16,865 nt of DNA from an uncultured Fretibacterium sp. (GTDB taxonomy: Bacteria > Synergistota > Synergistia > Synergistales > Aminobacteriaceae), in contig NZ_CALIAA010000114.1 in assembly GCF_938040765.1 (NCBI RefSeq), positions 1 to 16,865 of the forward strand, given 5' to 3'. Positions within the stretch are counted from its first letter, which is position 1. Every line of letters starts with the position of its first letter. Below the pieces are notes generated by a model. It saw nothing but the letters and a program-made list of their open reading frames with translations, made no database searches and had not been told where the DNA came from. Below, piece after piece: positions 1-7,226 of the stretch. A program made the translations under genes and the position numbers.

Positions 1-83
1 AAGGCTCCATCGGCGGATTCCGTCAGGCCAAGGGACTCCATTATTCTCTATTCCATCATTCATTATCCATAAGGAGGGGCATC

Positions 84-1472
84 GTGGAAAAGAACGAAAG
101 GCTGGAGGCGCTCACCTCACAAAATACCGAGCTGAGGCGGGATATCGGTCTGTTCGGCGGTATGAGCATCATCGGCGGCATCATGATCGGGTCGGGAATC
201 TTCTACCTGGGCGCTTACGTTCTTCAGCGCTGCGGGATGAGCCTCGGGCTCTCCCTGATCTGCTGGGCCGTCGGGGGGCTGGTCTCCGTGCTGGGCGGTC
301 TCTGTTACGCGGAGCTGGGCGCGGCCATGCCGAGGTCCGGAGGCATGACCCTCTACCTGAACGAGGCTTATCACCCGATCCTCGGCTTCCTCTACGGGTT
401 CAGCGACTGGCTCATCGGCGGACCGGGGTCCATAGCCGCGATCGCCATCGCCCTGCCTACGGCTCTTCGGGCCTTTACGGACATCGGCGACATGGGGATC
501 AAGGCCATCGCCATCGTGCTCATCGCGATCCTTTCCCTCTACAACTGTTTCGGCATTCGCCTGAGCGCCATCCTCCAGAACATCTCGATGGTCGCCAAGC
601 TGATCCCCATCCTGATCATCCTCTTCGTGGCGCTCCTCCTGGGACAGGTCTCTCCCACATTGGGGATTCAGCCTCCCACAGGCCCCGTTTCCGTTTTCGA
701 TATCCTGCGGATGCTGGCCTTCGCGATCGTCGCCTCGCTCTGGGCGTACGAGGGCTGGGCAAACATCAACGTCGTGGCCGAGGAGATACGGGAACCCCAC
801 AAGAACCTGCCGCGAGCACTTTTCTTCGGTATCGGAGGCATCACGATTCTCTACGTCCTCTTCAACTACGCGATCTACCGGGTCCTGCCCCTCTCCGAGA
901 TCCAGACTATGCTCAATGCCGAGAACTACTATCTGGGGACGGCCGCGGCACAGAAAGTCCTGGGGAACACGGGGGCCATCATCGTCACGGTGGGCATGGC
1001 TCTGTCCATGTTCGGCGCGCTGAACGGCTGCATCATCGCCCAGCCCAGGACCTATTACGCTATGGCGCAGGAGGGACATTTCTTCTCCAGCTTCAAGTGG
1101 CTGCACCCCAAGTACAAGGTACCTGCAGTGCCCATGGCCGTCCAGTGCGTATTCTCCATCATCCTGGTCCTGTTCCGCTCCCTGGATCAGCTGACCTCGC
1201 TCGTCATCTTCAACGCCATGTTCTACTACATGCTGGGCATGTTCGCCGTCATCCGCCTGCGCCGCAAGTATCCGGACATCCGGCGTCCCTACAGGGTGGT
1301 GGGCTATCCGGTGGTCCCCATCCTCATCGGGCTCGTATTCTTCGGGCTGCTGATCAATACGCTCGTCGAGGACCCCGCGAACGCCCTGCTGGGGCTCTGC
1401 GTCCCCGCCGTCGGCGCCGTGGCCTATGCCCTGTTCGACCTGCGCCTGAAGCGGCAGGGCTCGTCCCAATAA
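84..1472 (+). CDS. APC-family amino acid permease (SteT/LAT-like)
   Basis: This is a 462-residue inner-membrane amino acid transporter of the APC superfamily, of the usual length, with about 12 hydrophobic segments. TM1 carries the unwound-helix motif GSGIF (about residues 37-41), which contacts the substrate backbone in this family. CYAELGAAMPRSGG follows TM2 at about residues 74-87, and the TM6 region has FAIVASLWAYEGW. The short hydrophilic N-terminus ending LRRDIGLFGG is typical of SteT-like exchangers. The GTG start at 84 is chosen because AAGGAGG at 71-77 precedes it at good spacing, although the frame stays open to the window edge. The amidohydrolase gene begins 15 nt after the stop, so the two are probably co-transcribed and the substrate may be an amino acid derivative. 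Exact specificity (Ser/Thr, aromatic or other) cannot be read from the sequence. Confidence 0.9.
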   Translation: MEKNERLEALTSQNTELRRDIGLFGGMSIIGGIMIGSGIFYLGAYVLQRCGMSLGLSLICWAVGGLVSVLGGLCYAELGAAMPRSGGMTLYLNEAYHPILGFLYGFSDWLIGGPGSIAAIAIALPTALRAFTDIGDMGIKAIAIVLIAILSLYNCFGIRLSAILQNISMVAKLIPILIILFVALLLGQVSPTLGIQPPTGPVSVFDILRMLAFAIVASLWAYEGWANINVVAEEIREPHKNLPRALFFGIGGITILYVLFNYAIYRVLPLSEIQTMLNAENYYLGTAAAQKVLGNTGAIIVTVGMALSMFGALNGCIIAQPRTYYAMAQEGHFFSSFKWLHPKYKVPAVPMAVQCVFSIILVLFRSLDQLTSLVIFNAMFYYMLGMFAVIRLRRKYPDIRRPYRVVGYPVVPILIGLVFFGLLINTLVEDPANALLGLCVPAVGAVAYALFDLRLKRQGSSQ

Positions 1473-1487
1473 GGAGGCATTCGAGTC

Positions 1488-3098
1488 ATGAAGATTTTCG
1501 AGAACGGGAAATTCTATCTGGAGAAGGGGCGATTCTGTGAGGCCGTGCTGACGGACGGCGAGACCATCCGGGCCGTCGGCGGACGGGACGAAATGCATGC
1601 GCTGGCGGGGCTCGCTCCCGCCGTCGTGGACTGCTGCGGCCGAACCGTGCTGCCGGGCCTCAACGACTCTCACATGCACCTGTCCTGCATCGCCGCGGCG
1701 AACGCACAGGCCGACCTCTCCGGATGCAGGAGCATCGGGCAGATCGTCGACACCTGCCGCGCGTTCATCGCCTCCCGCCCCGAGTCCGCTGCGCGGGGCA
1801 TCCGCAGTATGGGCTGGAACCAAGACCTCTTCGAGGGCGAGAAGCGGATACCCAACCGCCTCGACCTCGACAGGATATCGACGGAGATTCCGATCGTCCT
1901 CGAACGGGTCTGCGGACATATCTGCGCGACGAACACGAAGGTCCTGGAGCTGATGGGGATCGATGCCGGCGCTACCCCGCCCGAGGGAGGAACGATCGGG
2001 ACGGATTCGGAGGGAAAGCCCAACGGAGTCTTCACCGAGAACGCCGTCGCGTGGGTGGAGCAGGTCATTCCGGACTTCACGTTCGAGGAGAAGGTCCGGA
2101 TGTTCGCGGATGCGCTGGACACTTGCGCGGCCTGCGGCCTGACCAGCATCCAGTCCAACGATGTGGGGGCCCCCAACGTCTATGGGGACTCGGACTCCAT
2201 CCGCACCCTTTTCGAGACCGGAAGGGCAACGATCCGCTATCGACATCAGATCACCTTCGACGACCCCGAGGCCCTGAACCGTTTCTGCGACACCGAGGCC
2301 AGGAGGGACATCTACAAGGGCAACCGCCTGACGATCGGTCCCCTGAAGCTCTTCAAGGACGGCAGCCTGGGGGCGCGCACCGCTCTCATGCGCCGGCCCT
2401 ACGCGGACGATCCGTGTAACTGCGGCGTCGAGGCCCTCTCCGACGAAAAGCAGGAAGGCCTCTGCCGCGCCGCAGCGGCCCGTGGGATGCAGGTGATCAC
2501 GCACGTCATCGGCGACGCGGCCGTCGAAAAAACGGTCGGCATCTACGAGAGGATGATGAACGGCGGCCCCAACACGCTGCGGCACGCCCTGGTCCACTGC
2601 CAGATCACGGACCGCCCGCTGCTGGAGCGTATCGCGCGCCTGGGGGTCCTGGCCATGGTCCAACCCATCTTCCTGGACTACGACATGCACGTCGTGGAAA
2701 GCCGGTGCGGCCGAGAACTGGCCTCGACCTCCTACGCCTTCGAGACCCTGAGGCGCCTCGGAGGACACGTCTCCTACGGCACCGACGCTCCGGTGGAAAG
2801 CTGCAACCCCTTCCCCAACCTCTACAGCGCGGTCACCCGAAAGGACAAGGACGGATATCCGAAGGACGGGTTCTTCCCGCAGGAATGCGTCGGCATCTGC
2901 GACGCCGTGGATGCCTACACGCTGGAGAGCGCCTACGCGGAATTCGCCGAGGGGTTCAAGGGCCGAATCCGCCCGGGATACCTCGCGGACTTCACGGTGC
3001 TCAGCGACGACATCTTCACCATCGAACCGGACGGGATCCGGGACATCGCCGCCGAGATGACGGTAGTCGGGGGAGAGATCGTCTACCGGCGGGGATAG
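1488..3098 (+). CDS. YtcJ-family metal-dependent amidohydrolase
   Basis: This 536-residue protein is close to the usual length for the YtcJ/NfdA group of the amidohydrolase superfamily (COG1574-type), which hydrolyses amide or formamide bonds at a metal centre in a TIM barrel. Visible motifs, in order, are the metal-binding HxH in NDSHMHL (H62, H64), KLFKDGSLGART (about 287-298), THVIGD (H339), HALVHCQ (H370) and YGTDAPVE (D433, the expected catalytic Asp). A small beta-sandwich is contributed by both termini, ending in the DFTVLSDDIF region. There is no signal peptide, so it should be cytoplasmic. The ATG at 1488 is preceded by AAGGAGG overlapping the permease stop. The pairing with a permease suggests it deacylates or deformylates an imported amino acid derivative. 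Substrates of this family are poorly predictable. Confidence 0.85.
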   Translation: MKIFENGKFYLEKGRFCEAVLTDGETIRAVGGRDEMHALAGLAPAVVDCCGRTVLPGLNDSHMHLSCIAAANAQADLSGCRSIGQIVDTCRAFIASRPESAARGIRSMGWNQDLFEGEKRIPNRLDLDRISTEIPIVLERVCGHICATNTKVLELMGIDAGATPPEGGTIGTDSEGKPNGVFTENAVAWVEQVIPDFTFEEKVRMFADALDTCAACGLTSIQSNDVGAPNVYGDSDSIRTLFETGRATIRYRHQITFDDPEALNRFCDTEARRDIYKGNRLTIGPLKLFKDGSLGARTALMRRPYADDPCNCGVEALSDEKQEGLCRAAAARGMQVITHVIGDAAVEKTVGIYERMMNGGPNTLRHALVHCQITDRPLLERIARLGVLAMVQPIFLDYDMHVVESRCGRELASTSYAFETLRRLGGHVSYGTDAPVESCNPFPNLYSAVTRKDKDGYPKDGFFPQECVGICDAVDAYTLESAYAEFAEGFKGRIRPGYLADFTVLSDDIFTIEPDGIRDIAAEMTVVGGEIVYRRG

Positions 3099-3175
3099 GG
3101 CGGGGAGCGAGGCGGCAAAGAATGGAGGACCTGCCGCGGCTCCACCTCCATCAGACCCGAGCGAAACTTCGGCCC

Positions 3176-3610
3176 TCACAGCGCCCGCTTGAGGTAAACC
3201 TTGTCGAGGAGCCGCACGCCATCCTCGATGATCGGACGGCTGTAGTGCTCTGCGAAGTAGTTCTTCAGCGTGTGGGAAACCTCGAAACCGCAGGACGCGT
3301 AGAACACGGCGGTGCGTCCGCCGGTTCCGACCTGCAGGACGCCCTGGCCCCTGTACCGATCAAGGACGTGGAGGATCAGCGCCCTGCCGTAGCCACATCC
3401 CTGATGCTCCGGGACGATCACGATGTTCTGGAGCTCGTAGAGCCCTTCCCCCTCGTTCGTTACGACGCACACGCCCCTGAGCCCGCCGTCGTAAAGGGCG
3501 ATCATCTCGCCTCGGTCCAGATAGCGGGCGATCATCGTCTCCTCCTCGTCCGCCAGGAGGAGCAGGTCGAGAAAACGCTCCCTTTCGGACGCGACCGTTC
3601 GGAATTCCAC
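3176..3610 (-). CDS. GNAT-family N-acetyltransferase
   Basis: This 144-residue protein has a GNAT fold. Beta4 and motif A read LQNIVIVPEHQGCGYGRALILHV at about residues 59-81. The Q-G-C-G-Y-G loop is the Q/RxxGxG/A acetyl-CoA pyrophosphate-binding signature. VFYASCGF (about residues 106-113) matches the motif B segment seen in small GNATs. It should transfer an acetyl group from acetyl-CoA to an unknown amine. The start is GTG at 3610 with a weak GAAGGG-like ribosome site. It lies 34 nt downstream of the aldolase stop on the same strand, so it is probably the second gene of that transcript. It converges with the amidohydrolase gene, and I see no convincing terminator in the 77-nt gap. The acceptor cannot be predicted. 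Confidence 0.8.
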   Translation of the reverse strand: MEFRTVASERERFLDLLLLADEEETMIARYLDRGEMIALYDGGLRGVCVVTNEGEGLYELQNIVIVPEHQGCGYGRALILHVLDRYRGQGVLQVGTGGRTAVFYASCGFEVSHTLKNYFAEHYSRPIIEDGVRLLDKVYLKRAL

Positions 3611-3644
3611 AGCCCTTCACCCCCGTCCCCGCATTCTCGCCCCC

Positions 3645-4289
3645 TCAGTCCCGCTGCCCGTAGCTCTTGAACTTCTCCAACACGACCTCCATATCCGCCT
3701 CCGACAGCAGGACCGGCTTGCCCATGCTGCGGGCCCGGCAGTAGAGCTCGCAGACGAACTCGATCTCCTCGGCCGCGTTGAAGGCATAGCGGATGTCGGG
3801 CCCCGCCGCCAGAAGGCCGTGGTTGCCCAACAGCACGGCGTAGCGGTCCCTCATCCCCTCGAAGGCCAGCCGGGCCAGCTCCCGGGACCCGAACGGGGCA
3901 TATTCGGTGCAGCGGACGTCGCATCCGGCGAAGCCGATCAGGTAGTGCACGGGGGGAAGCCCCTCGTGCAGGCAGGCCAGGGTCGTCGCACAGGTCGAGT
4001 GCGTATGCACCACCGCCCCGATGTCCTCGCGCCCGGCGTAGAGGACGCGGTGCATATCGACCTCGCTCGACGGGACGCGCCTCCCCTCCACGACACGGCC
4101 CTCGAGGTCGAGCACCACGACATCCTCCGGCTCGGTCCGGAAGTAATCCATCCCGCTGGGGCTGATCGCCATCAATCCCCGTTCCCGATTGCAGACGCTG
4201 ACGTTTCCGCCCGTCCCCCTGGTCAGATGGTGCGTCACAAGTCTGCGGCAGTAATCGACGACGCTCTCTCGCTCCTCTTGCAGCAGCAT
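3645..4289 (-). CDS. class II aldolase/adducin family protein (L-fuculose-phosphate aldolase-like)
   Basis: This is a 214-residue class II, zinc-dependent aldolase of the FucA/AraD family, which cleaves or epimerises phosphorylated sugars; E. coli FucA is about 215 residues. Motifs seen are GTGGNVS (25-31), SPSGMDY (43-49), the catalytic-type Glu in SSEVDMH (E76), the HTH zinc ligands (H95, H97) and the third ligand in GNHG (H157). All key residues are present. The frame is open upstream to 4466, but that extension is basic, low-complexity and unlike the family. I place the start at ATG 4289, which follows an AGGAG site at 8-9 nt. Likely products are dihydroxyacetone phosphate plus an aldehyde, but the family also includes methylthioribulose-1-P dehydratases and ribulose-5-P epimerases. 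The GNAT gene follows on the same strand. Confidence 0.87.
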   Translation of the reverse strand: MLLQEERESVVDYCRRLVTHHLTRGTGGNVSVCNRERGLMAISPSGMDYFRTEPEDVVVLDLEGRVVEGRRVPSSEVDMHRVLYAGREDIGAVVHTHSTCATTLACLHEGLPPVHYLIGFAGCDVRCTEYAPFGSRELARLAFEGMRDRYAVLLGNHGLLAAGPDIRYAFNAAEEIEFVCELYCRARSMGKPVLLSEADMEVVLEKFKSYGQRD

Positions 4290-4482
4290 CACGTTCGCTC
4301 CTCTCAAAAAGCCACGTCCCACACCCGGGACCTCCGTCCCGAGGATCGGCAAAGAACATCCTCCGCCACGCCCCGGAAATAGCCTGGAAGCGCGTCGAGC
4401 GCTGCCTCCTCCGGACATCCCCGGCCGCTTCCCGACCTTCGGCGCACGGCGAAACATGCGGTCCATTCGGCCCCCCCGACAT

Positions 4483-4512
4483 TTGTCGCCGTATCGTTCG
4501 TTATATTATAAT
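4483..4512 (+). promoter_or_regulatory. sigma70-like promoter of the antiporter-MgtC operon
   Basis: A perfect -10 hexamer TATAAT at 4507-4512 follows TTGTCG at 4483-4488 with an 18-nt spacer, in an AT-rich island within GC-rich DNA. Transcription would begin near 4519, about 50 nt before the proposed TTG start at 4571. The same island also contains TATAAT on the minus strand (4510-4505), with CTGACA 19 nt upstream of it (4535-4530), so it may fire towards the aldolase as well. Confidence 0.55.
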
Positions 4513-4570
4513 CATAAGGTTGCCGCCGCTGTCAGCCTTGGGTTCGGGAGCCCGGAATGGAGGGGCAAAG

Positions 4571-6052
4571 TTGCAGGATTACATCTCCGCCTTTCATAAT
4601 ACGTCCTCGGCCGCCGCCGTCATCATATCCGTGGCGCTCATGCTCTTCTCCGGGTTCATGGCGACGCGTCTGACGAAGCGCCTGAGGCTGCCCGACGTGA
4701 CCGCCTATATCGTCTCCGGGATCCTGATCGGCCCCTACTGCCTGCGCCTCGTCCCGGCCCGGATCATCGACGGACTGGACTTTCTGCCGGACATCGCGCT
4801 CGCCTTCATCGCGTTCAGCACGGGCGAGTTCTTCAGAATGTCCGTTCTGAGGAAGAACGGGACGAAGGTGATCGTCATAACGATTCTGGAGGCGTGCCTG
4901 ACCTCGCTCCTCGTCTTCGCCGTCGTCTATTACGTCCTGCGACTCAATTTCGCCTTCTCGGTCGTTCTGGCCGCACTCGCCTCGGCGACCGCGCCGGCCT
5001 CGACCATGATGACGATCCGGCAGACGGGGGCCAAGGGGGACTTCGTCAACACGCTCCTGCAGGTCGTGGCGCTCGACGACGTCGTCGGGCTGGTCGAGTA
5101 CAGCATCGCCATCTCCGTCGCCCTCGCCTCGATCTCCGATGCGGGGCCGGGAGCGGGCGGAGGCTTCGACCTTCAAAACGTCCTTCTTCCGATCGCCGTC
5201 AACGCCGGGGTCCTGGGCCTCGGCTGCTTCTTCGGGCTCGTGATGAAGTGGATGCTGTTCAAAAAACACTCCACCGACAACCGGCTGATCATCGCCATTG
5301 CCCTGCTGTTCTCGTTCTGCGGCATCTGCACGCTCTTCGACGTCTCCCCGCTGCTGGGCTGCATGTCGATGGGCACGGTCTACGTCAACCTCACCGAGGA
5401 CGACAAGCTGTTCAAGCAGCTGAACTACTTCAGCCCTCCGATCCTTCTTCTGTTCTTCGTCCGGTCGGGGCTGTCGTTCAAGCTGGATACGCTTTTCAGC
5501 GCCTCGGCCGCCGTCGGCAGCGTGCCGCTCCTTCTCGTCGGGGTCGTCTATTTCATCGTCCGGATCCTGGGGAAATACGCCGGCGCGTTCTGGGGATGTC
5601 TTCTCGTGCACAAGCCGAAAAACGTCAGGAATTACCTCGGTCTGGCCCTGATCCCGCAGGCGGGCGTCGCCATCGGCCTCGCGGCCCTCGGAGCCAGGAC
5701 GCTCGGCGGGGAGATGGGGGGAGCGCTGCAGACGATCATCCTCGCCTCCAGCGTCCTTTACGAGCTGATCGGACCGGGCTGCGCAAAGCTCTCGCTGTAT
5801 CTGGCGGGCTCCTATCACACGCGGCTGGAGGACATCGTCCCGGAGGAGGTCCTCCCGGCAAGCGAGGGCCGAAAATCCGCCATAGAACTGCTGGTCGAGA
5901 GGATACAGAAAATACAGAAGGAGTTGCCCCCCAAATCCCTCCTCTCCGAGGAGGAGGAGGCCTTTATGGAGGCGTCGGAGAATCAATATGCGGCGATGGA
6001 GGCGAGCCGCCGCTACGCGAACATCCGCCGTTCGCGCCTGAGGAGGTTTTAG
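4571..6052 (+). CDS. CPA2-type cation/proton antiporter
   Basis: This polytopic membrane protein of 493 residues (from TTG 4571) has the Na+/H+ exchanger fold of the CPA2 family. Around a dozen hydrophobic stretches fill residues 12-420. The unwound TM4 region corresponds to SATAPAST (138-145), and the ion-binding acidic pair is the DD of VALDDVVGL (D169-D170), as expected for electrogenic-type exchangers. A hydrophilic, charged tail of about 75 residues with a predicted helical character follows (SAIELLVERIQKIQKEL, then an acidic run); it could be regulatory. The frame is open from an earlier TTG at 4520. I prefer 4571 because GGAGGGG (4559-4565) sits 6 nt upstream, whereas 4520 has no ribosome site and would lie next to the transcription start. 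It exchanges Na+ or K+ for H+. The MgtC-like gene starts 5 nt after its stop. Confidence 0.85.
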   Translation: MQDYISAFHNTSSAAAVIISVALMLFSGFMATRLTKRLRLPDVTAYIVSGILIGPYCLRLVPARIIDGLDFLPDIALAFIAFSTGEFFRMSVLRKNGTKVIVITILEACLTSLLVFAVVYYVLRLNFAFSVVLAALASATAPASTMMTIRQTGAKGDFVNTLLQVVALDDVVGLVEYSIAISVALASISDAGPGAGGGFDLQNVLLPIAVNAGVLGLGCFFGLVMKWMLFKKHSTDNRLIIAIALLFSFCGICTLFDVSPLLGCMSMGTVYVNLTEDDKLFKQLNYFSPPILLLFFVRSGLSFKLDTLFSASAAVGSVPLLLVGVVYFIVRILGKYAGAFWGCLLVHKPKNVRNYLGLALIPQAGVAIGLAALGARTLGGEMGGALQTIILASSVLYELIGPGCAKLSLYLAGSYHTRLEDIVPEEVLPASEGRKSAIELLVERIQKIQKELPPKSLLSEEEEAFMEASENQYAAMEASRRYANIRRSRLRRF

Positions 6053-6057
6053 GTGTC

Positions 6058-6786
6058 ATGAATACGCAAATCAACGGCCTGGCCGCGGCAATCTTGGGAG
6101 GATGGACGGATGAGCTCAACGTCCGCTCCGTCATATTGAGGATTTTGCTTTCGGTCATGCTGGCGGCGATCATCGGCTGCGAACGTTCCAGCAAGCGGCA
6201 CTCCGCGGGGCTGCGCACCTTCATTCTCGTCTCCCTGGCCTCCACGACGGCCATGCTGACGGACCTGTACCTTTGTCGATCCGCGTCGGAGCGCTTCCCC
6301 CTCATCTCGGCGGCGGCCGTGGTCGGCGCCGCGATGGTCAGCGTCAACGCCATCCTGTTCAGCTCGAAAAGCCAGATCAAGGGTCTGACCACGGCGGCGG
6401 CCCTCTGGTGCTGCGGACTGGTCGGGATGGCGCTGGGCGCCGGGCTCTACACGGTGGCGTCGATCTCCTTCCTGGCCCTGTTCTCCAGTCTGGCCCTGTT
6501 TCCGCCCATCGAGCGGTACATGAAGGACAACTCGAACCATTTCGAGATCCATCTGGAGCTGAAGAGCAAGGGCAACCTGCAGTACTTCGTCACGACGGTC
6601 CGGAGCCTGGGGATCCGGATCGAGGACATAGAATCCAACCCTGCGTACCTGAACTCGGGGCTGAGCGTCTATACCGTATCCCTGACCATCAACAGCGCCG
6701 AGCTGAAGAAGTACAAAAAACACAGCGAGATCATCGAAGCCCTGCGCTCGCTCGAGTACATCGCACACATCGAGGAGATCAACTGA
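6058..6786 (+). CDS. MgtC/SapB-family membrane protein
   Basis: This 242-residue protein has an N-terminal block of about four or five membrane segments (residues 22-150). A soluble C-terminal domain of about 90 residues resembles the ACT-like domain of MgtC proteins (HFEIHLELKSKGNL onward). The family signature is visible as GCERSSKRHSAGLRTFILVSL (about 40-60, with the AGLRT core) and as KGLTTAAALWCCGLVGMALGAGLY. The GFLGAG stretch usual in MgtC is replaced here by VVGAAMVSVNAI. MgtC proteins help cells tolerate low Mg2+ and modulate the F-type ATP synthase and K+ homeostasis. Co-transcription with a cation/proton antiporter fits a role in ion or membrane-potential balance (inference). The ATG at 6058 follows AGGAGG (6041-6046), which lies within the end of the antiporter gene. 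Confidence 0.82.
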   Translation: MNTQINGLAAAILGGWTDELNVRSVILRILLSVMLAAIIGCERSSKRHSAGLRTFILVSLASTTAMLTDLYLCRSASERFPLISAAAVVGAAMVSVNAILFSSKSQIKGLTTAAALWCCGLVGMALGAGLYTVASISFLALFSSLALFPPIERYMKDNSNHFEIHLELKSKGNLQYFVTTVRSLGIRIEDIESNPAYLNSGLSVYTVSLTINSAELKKYKKHSEIIEALRSLEYIAHIEEIN

Positions 6787-6856
6787 CCGCGTCGGGCGGG
6801 GCGTCCGCGCCCGATGTCCCGCAGATCGAATGAGGGGAAAAAAGGAGAGAAAACAA

Positions 6857-6885
6857 AAAGACGGCCTTCCGCCGTCTTTCCTTTT
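6857..6885. terminator. bidirectional Rho-independent terminator
   Basis: A perfect 9-bp stem AAAGACGGC / GCCGTCTTT (6857-6865 with 6871-6879) encloses a CTTCC loop. On the plus strand it is followed by CCTTTT, and on the minus strand by a T-rich run (TTTTGTTTTC including the stem end). It can therefore end both the antiporter-MgtC transcript and the tRNA transcript arriving from the right. A second, tail-less GC hairpin (TCGGGCG / CGCCCGA) lies at 6792-6814, just after the MgtC stop. Confidence 0.85.
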
Positions 6886-6932
6886 AACAGGCCCAAGCGC
6901 CTTCAAGAACGCTTCAGGCGTCTGATTTTCTA

Positions 6933-7019
6933 TGGTGCGGAGGGGGAGAATCGAACTCCCACAGCTTTACAGCCACAAGATCCTTAGTCTTGCGCGTCTA
7001 CCAATTCCGCCACCCCCGC
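6933..7019 (-). tRNA. tRNA-Leu with anticodon AAG
   Basis: This is an 87-nt class II tRNA read on the minus strand. The acceptor stem GCGGGGG pairs with CCTCCGC (one G-U), followed by discriminator A and an encoded CCA. The D-arm contains the GGTAGA segment. The anticodon stem CAAGA / TCTTG holds the loop CTAAGGA, giving U33, anticodon AAG and G37. The long variable arm has a GCT / AGC stem. The T-arm is GGGAG / CTCCC with loop TTCGATT. The long variable arm and A73 identify leucine, and G36-G37 fits the CUN family. A34 in a leucine tRNA is rare in bacteria, where GAG is the usual form, and would normally be deaminated to inosine by TadA. Confidence 0.95.
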
Positions 7020-7031
7020 AAAACAGAAAAC

Positions 7032-7059
7032 ATTATACCGTCTATCGCGGGAACGTCAA
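7032..7059 (-). promoter_or_regulatory. tRNA-Leu promoter
   Basis: Reading the minus strand, TTGACG (7059-7054) is followed after 16 nt by a perfect TATAAT (7037-7032). The tRNA 5' end at 7019 lies 12 nt further on, a short leader typical of tRNA genes. Confidence 0.75.
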
Positions 7060-7151
7060 GGGTAAGGGCAAAGAAATCGGCCCATGGACTACAGTTTGGA
7101 TTTTTCCCAGCCCCACGGACCTGTCCGCCGTAAAAACGTTCCAATGGCTAC

Positions 7152-7180
7152 TTTACGCTGACGGGTCCGGATAGCATAAT
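7152..7180 (+). promoter_or_regulatory. candidate promoter of the J-like membrane protein gene
   Basis: TTTACG at 7152-7157 and CATAAT at 7175-7180 are separated by exactly 17 nt, 46 nt before the ATG at 7227. A 5-bp GCGGG / CCCGC hairpin (7185-7200) falls in the predicted leader. I see no heat-shock operator such as CIRCE here. Confidence 0.5.
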
Positions 7181-7226
7181 AAGGGCGGGGACTCTCCCGC
7201 TCAGCCAGCGACAAGAGGAGCATGAA

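Noticed and set aside
1..72. A possible C-terminal end of an upstream gene stopping at TAA 70-72.
   Set aside because: Only 23 codons are visible, the composition is AT-rich and resembles intergenic DNA, and no family is recognisable.
3099..3175. A search for a terminator between the convergent amidohydrolase and GNAT genes.
   Set aside because: Only a weak GGAGG/CCTCC pairing and a CCGCGG palindrome are present. There is no stable stem with a T tail.
117..3179. An open frame of about 1020 codons on the minus strand, antisense to the permease and amidohydrolase genes.
   Set aside because: It is fully covered by two well-supported plus-strand genes with family motifs. Its translation is low-complexity (Arg/Asp/Gly/His/Val) with no motif, a common artefact of GC-rich third positions.
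4290..4466. A 59-residue N-terminal extension of the class II aldolase.
   Set aside because: It is basic and low-complexity, absent from the family, and bypasses a good AGGAG-ATG start at 4289.
4894..6057. A long in-frame upstream extension of the MgtC-like gene across the antiporter gene.
   Set aside because: The extension is the wrong frame of the antiporter gene and is Arg/Gly-rich. The ATG at 6058 with AGGAGG gives a normal-length MgtC protein.
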